A stretch of 37,492 nt of DNA, taken from contig CAJOPN010000112.1 of the NCBI GenBank assembly GCA_905236285.1, positions 1 to 37,492 on the forward strand, in the 5' to 3' direction. Below, in pieces: positions 33,346-37,492 of this stretch. The notes below the pieces were generated by a model. The model saw nothing but the letters and a program-made list of their open reading frames with translations, was not told the origin of the DNA and did not search any database. The translations under genes were made by a program, and so were the position numbers. How positions within the stretch are numbered: the stretch's first letter is position 1; every line of letters begins with the position of its first letter. The DNA is from an uncultured Selenomonadaceae bacterium (lineage in GTDB: Bacteria; Bacillota; Negativicutes; Selenomonadales; Selenomonadaceae).

Positions 33346-33518
33346 GAGATATTTTTTCGATACTGCTTTTTATTTCGTTGCTCTGCATAATCGTCAGTGT
33401 CGGTGCAATAATCGTTGCCAATGTCAGAAAAAAGCCGAACAAAAAATTTATTCGTGCGGCAGGTGAAAGTGTAATTTTATTTATAATTGCGACGATCGGT
33501 CTGATGATGACAAAATGA
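33342..33518 (+). CDS. 58-aa two-helix membrane protein inside the purine operon
   Basis: A short frame starting with ATG at 33342 and ending with TGA at 33518. It has two hydrophobic segments at about residues 4-27 and 43-56 joined by a basic loop ([15 protein letters not shown]), so a hairpin in the membrane with the lysine-rich loop probably cytosolic. Its start overlaps the purH stop as ATGA, and its own stop overlaps the ATG of the MBL gene by the same four-base ATGA. This double coupling is strong evidence that it is translated. I recognise no family. It could regulate or anchor a neighbouring enzyme, but that is speculation. Confidence 0.8.
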   Translation: MRDIFSILLFISLLCIIVSVGAIIVANVRKKPNKKFIRAAGESVILFIIATIGLMMTK

Positions 33519-34300
33519 GTGAAATAACCGTTCTTTTGGAAAATACAAAGCCTGAACAATCCGATTTTGAAACTGAACACGGATTATCTTTTTATGTTGA
33601 AACTGCACAATCGAAATTTATATTTGATTGCGGACATACAAATTTGGCGTGGAAAAATGCGAAAATGTTAAATGTTGATTTGTCGGCAGTAAATTTTGTT
33701 GTACTAAGTCATTCACATTACGATCATGCCGGAGGATTTCCTTCACTACTGAAATTTGTTGTGCCGAAAATTATTTACACGGGACAAAATTTTTGGCGAG
33801 AGAAATTTTCGATTGATGAAGAAAATTTTTTATATAAAGGCTGTGGATTCACTAAAAAAAATTTATTCGATTGGAAAATTCAACAAAAAATTTGCAATGA
33901 TATTCTCAGGCTTGACAATGATTCGTGGTTGGTAGGAAATATTTTAAAAAGATATGAATTTGAAACGATACCGAAAAAATTTGTATTCGGAAAAAATAAA
34001 ATTGCAGATGATTTCAGCGATGAAATAATTTTGATACTGCGAGAAGATGACGGCGTTGCAATAATTACAGGCTGTGCTCACAGAGGAATTTTAAACATAG
34101 CGGCTACAGTCAAAGAAAGATTAAAATTGCCGATTAAAAGTATCATCGGAGGAATACATTTAAAAGGAGCAGCGTCGGAAAGAATTGATAAAACATTTTC
34201 AGAATTAAAAAATTTCGGAGTAAAAAAATTTTTTTTGTGTCATTGTTCGGGACTTGAGAAACATAAAATTATGACAGGCAGTAAAATTAAAATTGAGTAG
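33515..34300 (+). CDS. MBL-fold metallo-hydrolase, MJ0301/TM0207-like
   Basis: A 261-aa metallo-beta-lactamase-fold protein. The metal motif HSHYDHAGG is at residues 66-74, preceded by FIFDCGHTNLAW near 36-46. GCAHRGILN provides the next histidine, and GGIHL and LCHCSG complete the metal ligands. This arrangement is typical of the family including archaeal 7,8-dihydropterin-6-methyl-4-(ribofuranosyl)-aminobenzene-phosphate synthase (MJ0301). That exact reaction is unlikely in this bacterium; a related pterin, folate or ribosyl-phosphate substrate is possible. Its place between purH and purD suggests a purine or folate-linked job, but this is inference. The start overlaps the 58-aa gene. Confidence 0.8.
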   Translation: MSEITVLLENTKPEQSDFETEHGLSFYVETAQSKFIFDCGHTNLAWKNAKMLNVDLSAVNFVVLSHSHYDHAGGFPSLLKFVVPKIIYTGQNFWREKFSIDEENFLYKGCGFTKKNLFDWKIQQKICNDILRLDNDSWLVGNILKRYEFETIPKKFVFGKNKIADDFSDEIILILREDDGVAIITGCAHRGILNIAATVKERLKLPIKSIIGGIHLKGAASERIDKTFSELKNFGVKKFFLCHCSGLEKHKIMTGSKIKIE

Positions 34301-34309
34301 GTGAAAAAA

Positions 34310-35560
34310 TTGAATATTTTAATTATAGGCGGAGGCGGACGAGAAAATGCACTTGCCTGGAAAATTGCACAAAGTCCGAAATGTAAAAAATTATATGCAA
34401 TGCCCGGTAATCCCGGAATTTCAGAATTTGCCGAATGTGTTGCCGATGAACCGATTTTAAATTTTGCAAAAAAAAATTCGATTGACTTGGTCGTGATCGG
34501 ACCTGAGGCATCGCTCGTTGAAGGATTGTCAGACGAATTGACGGCGGCAGGAATTAAAACTTTCGGACCTAATAAAGCGGCGGCTCAAATTGAAGGCTCA
34601 AAAATTTTCGCAAAAAATTTAATGAAAAAATATAATATTCCTACAGCGACTTATGAAATTTTTGAAGATGTAACGAGGGCTTGCAGATATATAAAAGCGG
34701 CAGGAGCTCCGATTGTGGTTAAGGCTGACGGATTGGCGGCAGGTAAAGGCGTAATAGTTGCAAAAACTGTTGATGAAGCAATCAATGCAGTCTTTGAAGT
34801 CATGGAACAAAAAAATTTCGGCGACGCGGGCAATCGAATTGTGATTGAAGAATTTATGGACGGCGAAGAGGCATCACTTCTTGCATTTACTGACGGCAAA
34901 ACAATTATTCCAATGATTCCTTCTCAAGATCATAAGCGAGTCAATGACGGCGACGAAGGATTAAATACAGGCGGAATGGGTGCATATGCTCCTGCGCCGA
35001 TTATGACTGAAGAAATTATCAAAAAGGCTGAAGAAAAAATTCTGAAACCGATAATCGCCGCATTGAACAATGAAGGAATTACTTACAAAGGTTGTCTTTA
35101 TGCCGGATTGATGATCGTCAACGGTGAACCGAAAGTTGTTGAATTTAATGCGAGATTTGGAGATCCCGAAACTCAAGTTGTATTGCCGTTGCTTGAAAGT
35201 GATTTGGTTGAAATTATTCTCTCCTGCATTGATGGAACTCTTGAAGATCAAAAAATCTCTTGGTCGAATGATTCAGCCGTTTGTGTCGTTTTGGCATCTA
35301 AAGGTTATCCGCAGAAATTTGAAAAAGGTTTTGAAATTGACGGACTGAATAAAGCAAAATCACTTGACACATTAATTTTTCATGCAGGAACAAAAAAAGT
35401 TGACGACAAAATTTTGACAAACGGCGGTCGAGTTTTGGGAGTAGTCGCGAAATCAGAAAATATTAAATCGGCAGTCGATAAAGCATATAAAGCCGCCGAA
35501 GTCATTCACTTTGAAAATATGCATTTCAGAAAAGATATTGCACATCGCGCATTGAAATAA
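34310..35560 (+). CDS. purD: Phosphoribosylamine-glycine ligase (GAR synthetase)
   Basis: A 416-aa ATP-grasp enzyme joining glycine to phosphoribosylamine, the second step of purine synthesis. It begins MNILIIGGGGRENALAWKI, followed by MPGNPGI, IGPEASLVEGL, the ATP-grasp core (ADGLAAGKGVIVA and EEFMDGEEASLLAFTDG), PSQDHKRVNDGDEGLNTGGM and EFNARFGDPETQ. The start is the TTG at 34310, six bases after TAGGTG; a GTG at 34301 lies inside that ribosome binding site. One oddity: the usual GGREHA has Asn in place of His (GGRENA). Last gene of the purine operon; the following DNA is A/T tracts and the htpG promoter, without a G/C-rich terminator. Confidence 0.95.
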   Translation: MNILIIGGGGRENALAWKIAQSPKCKKLYAMPGNPGISEFAECVADEPILNFAKKNSIDLVVIGPEASLVEGLSDELTAAGIKTFGPNKAAAQIEGSKIFAKNLMKKYNIPTATYEIFEDVTRACRYIKAAGAPIVVKADGLAAGKGVIVAKTVDEAINAVFEVMEQKNFGDAGNRIVIEEFMDGEEASLLAFTDGKTIIPMIPSQDHKRVNDGDEGLNTGGMGAYAPAPIMTEEIIKKAEEKILKPIIAALNNEGITYKGCLYAGLMIVNGEPKVVEFNARFGDPETQVVLPLLESDLVEIILSCIDGTLEDQKISWSNDSAVCVVLASKGYPQKFEKGFEIDGLNKAKSLDTLIFHAGTKKVDDKILTNGGRVLGVVAKSENIKSAVDKAYKAAEVIHFENMHFRKDIAHRALK

Positions 35561-35577
35561 ATTTTTTTAAAAAATTT

Positions 35578-35606
35578 TTGAAAGTACTTGACAAATGTTG
35601 TAAAAT
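35578..35606 (+). promoter_or_regulatory. Possible promoter of htpG
   Basis: TTGAAA (35578-35583), 17-bp spacer, TAAAAT (35601-35606). A perfect TTGACA at 35588-35593 is also present but has no -10 at normal distance (TATAAA at 35606-35611 is 12 bp away). Two overlapping promoters or one with an odd spacer are possible. Confidence 0.4.
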
Positions 35607-35651
35607 ATAAATAGTCAAATAATCAAATTTTTTTAAAAGAAGGATGATTTC

Positions 35652-37492
35652 ATGTCAAAAGAAACTTTAGAATTTCAAGCTGAGACCAAACGACTTTTGG
35701 ATTTGGTCATAAATTCGATTTACACCAACAAAGAAATTTTTTTGAGAGAATTAATTTCAAATGCATCTGACGCGATAGACAAATTACATTTTGAATCGCT
35801 GACCGATAAAAACATTCTTGAAAACAATTCCGATTATGAAATTTTCGTCGTGCCTGATTCAGAATCAAAAACAATAACAATCAGCGACAACGGAATCGGA
35901 ATGACACGCGAAGAAGTCATTTCAAATATCGGAACTATCGCGAAATCTGGAACGAAGGCATTTTTGGAACAGCTTAAAAATAACGGTGAATCAAATGAAG
36001 AATTGATAGGACAATTCGGAGTAGGATTTTACTCAGCATTCATAGTTGCCGACAAAGTAACACTCATAACAAGAAAAGCAGGTCAGCAATCGGCGGTTAA
36101 ATGGGAATCTGACGGAGCGGGAGAATTTACTATTGAGGATTGCGAAAAAGAATCTCGCGGTACAACGATAACACTTCATCTCAAAAAAGAATTTACCGAA
36201 GGCGAAGACAATTTCACAGACAGCCGCGACATTGAAAGACTTATTAAAAAATATTCCGATTATATTCGTTATCCGATTAAAATGAATTTTGAAACTGAGG
36301 ACGAAGACAAAAATAAAACGATCGAAGTTAGAACAGTCAATTCAATGCAGCCTCTTTGGACCAGAAATAAATCGGAAATTAAACCTGAAGAATACAACGA
36401 TTTTTTCAAACATCAATTTCACGAATGGGAAGAGCCGCTTGAAATTTATCATACAAAGGCGGAAGGTACGATTGAATATACAGCCTTGCTCTGCATTCCG
36501 AAAAAAGCACCGATGGATTTGTATTACTCAAATTTTGAACCGGGATTGCAGTTGTATTCGCGTCATGTGTTCATAATGGACAAATGCAAAGATTTTTTGC
36601 CGGATTATCTGCGTTTTATGAAAGGACTTGTTGATTCGCCGGATTTGCCGCTGAATATTTCGCGTGAACTTTTGCAGCAAAGTCGAGAAGTAAAAAAAAT
36701 CGGCAAGGCACTTGAAAAAAATATTTTGAAACAGTTGAAAAAAATGCTGCAGGACGATCGTGAAAAATATGAAAGATTTTGGAACGAGTACGGAAAATCA
36801 TTCAAAATCGGAATTTACAACGACGGTTACATGAAAAATATCGTCGATGATTTAAAAGATTTGTTGATTTTCAAAACGTCAGCCGAAGGAAAATTTTCGA
36901 CGCTTTCGGAATATGTTACAAGAATGAAACCTGAGCAGGACAAAATTTATTATGCGGCGGCGAAAGATGCAGCAACGATTGAAAAACTTCCGCAAATGGA
37001 AATTTTAAAAGATCGCGGAATTGAAGTTGTATATTTGTTTGATCCCGTCGATGAATTTACAATCGAAGTTGTTCACGAATATGACGGAAAACATTTTCAA
37101 TCAATCAGCCGAGAAGACTTTAAACTTGATGACGAGCAGTCAAAAGCCGAACAGAAAAAAATTGAAGACCTTACGAAGGATAACGAGACAATTTTGAAAG
37201 ACGTTAAAGAAAGTCTCAAAGATAAAGTAACCGACGTTAAATTGACATCTCAATTAAAATCAGGTGCAGTATGTCTCGTTACAGGTGCAGGCGGACCTTC
37301 ATTGACAATGGAAAAAACTTTTGAGGCAATGAACAATCCTTTTTTCAAAGCGTCAAAAATTTTGGAAATAAATCCGAATCATGCACTTTTCAGTAAATTA
37401 AAAGAAGTTCACGGTACTGAAAAATTTTCGGAGTTCTGCGACTTAATGTATTGTCAGGCACTTTTAATTGAAGGAATAATGCCGAACAATCA
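35652..37492 (+). CDS. htpG: Chaperone protein HtpG (Hsp90), C-terminus cut by window edge
   Basis: The frame is open for 613 codons from the ATG at 35652 to the window edge; HtpG is usually about 620-640 aa, so only the last few residues are missing. The GHKL ATPase domain has FLRELISNASDAIDKL, DNGIGMT and GQFGVGFYSAF; the middle domain has PLWTR and VDSPDLPLNISRELLQQ; the C-terminal dimerisation domain follows, with GAVCLV and NPNHALF. HtpG is an ATP-driven cytosolic chaperone dimer. AAGGATG precedes the ATG by seven bases. No CIRCE element is visible upstream, so control by HrcA is unsupported. Confidence 0.96.
   Translation, partial: MSKETLEFQAETKRLLDLVINSIYTNKEIFLRELISNASDAIDKLHFESLTDKNILENNSDYEIFVVPDSESKTITISDNGIGMTREEVISNIGTIAKSGTKAFLEQLKNNGESNEELIGQFGVGFYSAFIVADKVTLITRKAGQQSAVKWESDGAGEFTIEDCEKESRGTTITLHLKKEFTEGEDNFTDSRDIERLIKKYSDYIRYPIKMNFETEDEDKNKTIEVRTVNSMQPLWTRNKSEIKPEEYNDFFKHQFHEWEEPLEIYHTKAEGTIEYTALLCIPKKAPMDLYYSNFEPGLQLYSRHVFIMDKCKDFLPDYLRFMKGLVDSPDLPLNISRELLQQSREVKKIGKALEKNILKQLKKMLQDDREKYERFWNEYGKSFKIGIYNDGYMKNIVDDLKDLLIFKTSAEGKFSTLSEYVTRMKPEQDKIYYAAAKDAATIEKLPQMEILKDRGIEVVYLFDPVDEFTIEVVHEYDGKHFQSISREDFKLDDEQSKAEQKKIEDLTKDNETILKDVKESLKDKVTDVKLTSQLKSGAVCLVTGAGGPSLTMEKTFEAMNNPFFKASKILEINPNHALFSKLKEVHGTEKFSEFCDLMYCQALLIEGIMPNN

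Noticed and set aside
33345..33515. Frameshift splitting PurH from its transformylase domain
   Set aside because: The following DNA in all frames shows no AICAR transformylase motifs; it encodes a 58-aa membrane protein with coupled overlaps and then an MBL hydrolase.
35613..35628. CtsR-like heptad repeat upstream of htpG (AGTCAAATAATCAAA)
   Set aside because: The second heptad lacks the G and the period is 8 bp rather than 10. No CIRCE element is present either.

Overview
The window looks like chromosomal DNA from a low-G+C (by eye roughly one third G+C), motile, anaerobic Firmicute. A member of the Negativicutes (Selenomonas/Megamonas-like) fits best. Supporting signs are a Selenomonas-like flagellin N-terminus, a FliB-type flagellin lysine methylase, a single-chain pyruvate:ferredoxin oxidoreductase, a HisZ regulatory subunit, an AddA-type helicase/nuclease and GAGGTG-type ribosome binding sites. 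The assignment is inference from gene content. I see no insertion sequence, phage, CRISPR array, rRNA or tRNA. Nearly all the DNA is coding.

Layout. (1) 1-54, minus: first 18 codons of a flagellin gene. (2) 349-2530, plus: a translationally coupled trio of DUF4405 membrane protein, short-chain dehydrogenase and MGDG-synthase/UgtP-like glycosyltransferase. (3) 2609-6136, plus: pyruvate:ferredoxin oxidoreductase, then a terminator that can serve both strands. (4) 17452-6215, minus: nine tightly packed genes read from a promoter near 17490: glnS, two DUF488 proteins, a dual-OB-like protein, a 111-aa unknown, an ArsB/NhaD-type permease, a glycosyltransferase-like protein, addA and hisZ. (5) 18869-17532, minus: an AAT-family amino-acid permease. 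(6) 19067-26131, plus: a Lys-rich 61-aa protein, a clostripain-family protease, a eukaryote-type hexokinase, ruvB-queH, and an exported 5'-nucleotidase. (7) 26924-26133, minus: an orphan FecE-like ABC ATPase, divergent from yitT-fliB-(secreted unknown) at 27034-29841. (8) 32570-29886, minus: pnp and a coiled-coil protein. (9) 32761-35560, plus: a purine operon with an IMP-cyclohydrolase-only PurH, a previously hidden 58-aa membrane protein, an MBL-fold hydrolase and purD. (10) 35652-end: htpG, cut by the window edge.

How the genes connect. PFOR and hexokinase serve fermentative carbon metabolism. The purine operon covers GAR synthesis and the last IMP step but lacks the AICAR transformylase. 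AddA, RuvB and perhaps the DUF488/dual-OB set act on nucleic acids. FliB probably modifies the flagellin whose gene begins at the left edge.

Most of the window is housekeeping. The parts most worth attention are the DUF488-DUF488-dual-OB module with its 111-aa follower, the embedded 58-aa protein in the split-PurH operon, the direct repeats at two promoters, and the inverted repeat upstream of flagellin. Start codons were reassigned from ribosome-binding-site positions in many genes, and TTG starts are unusually common.
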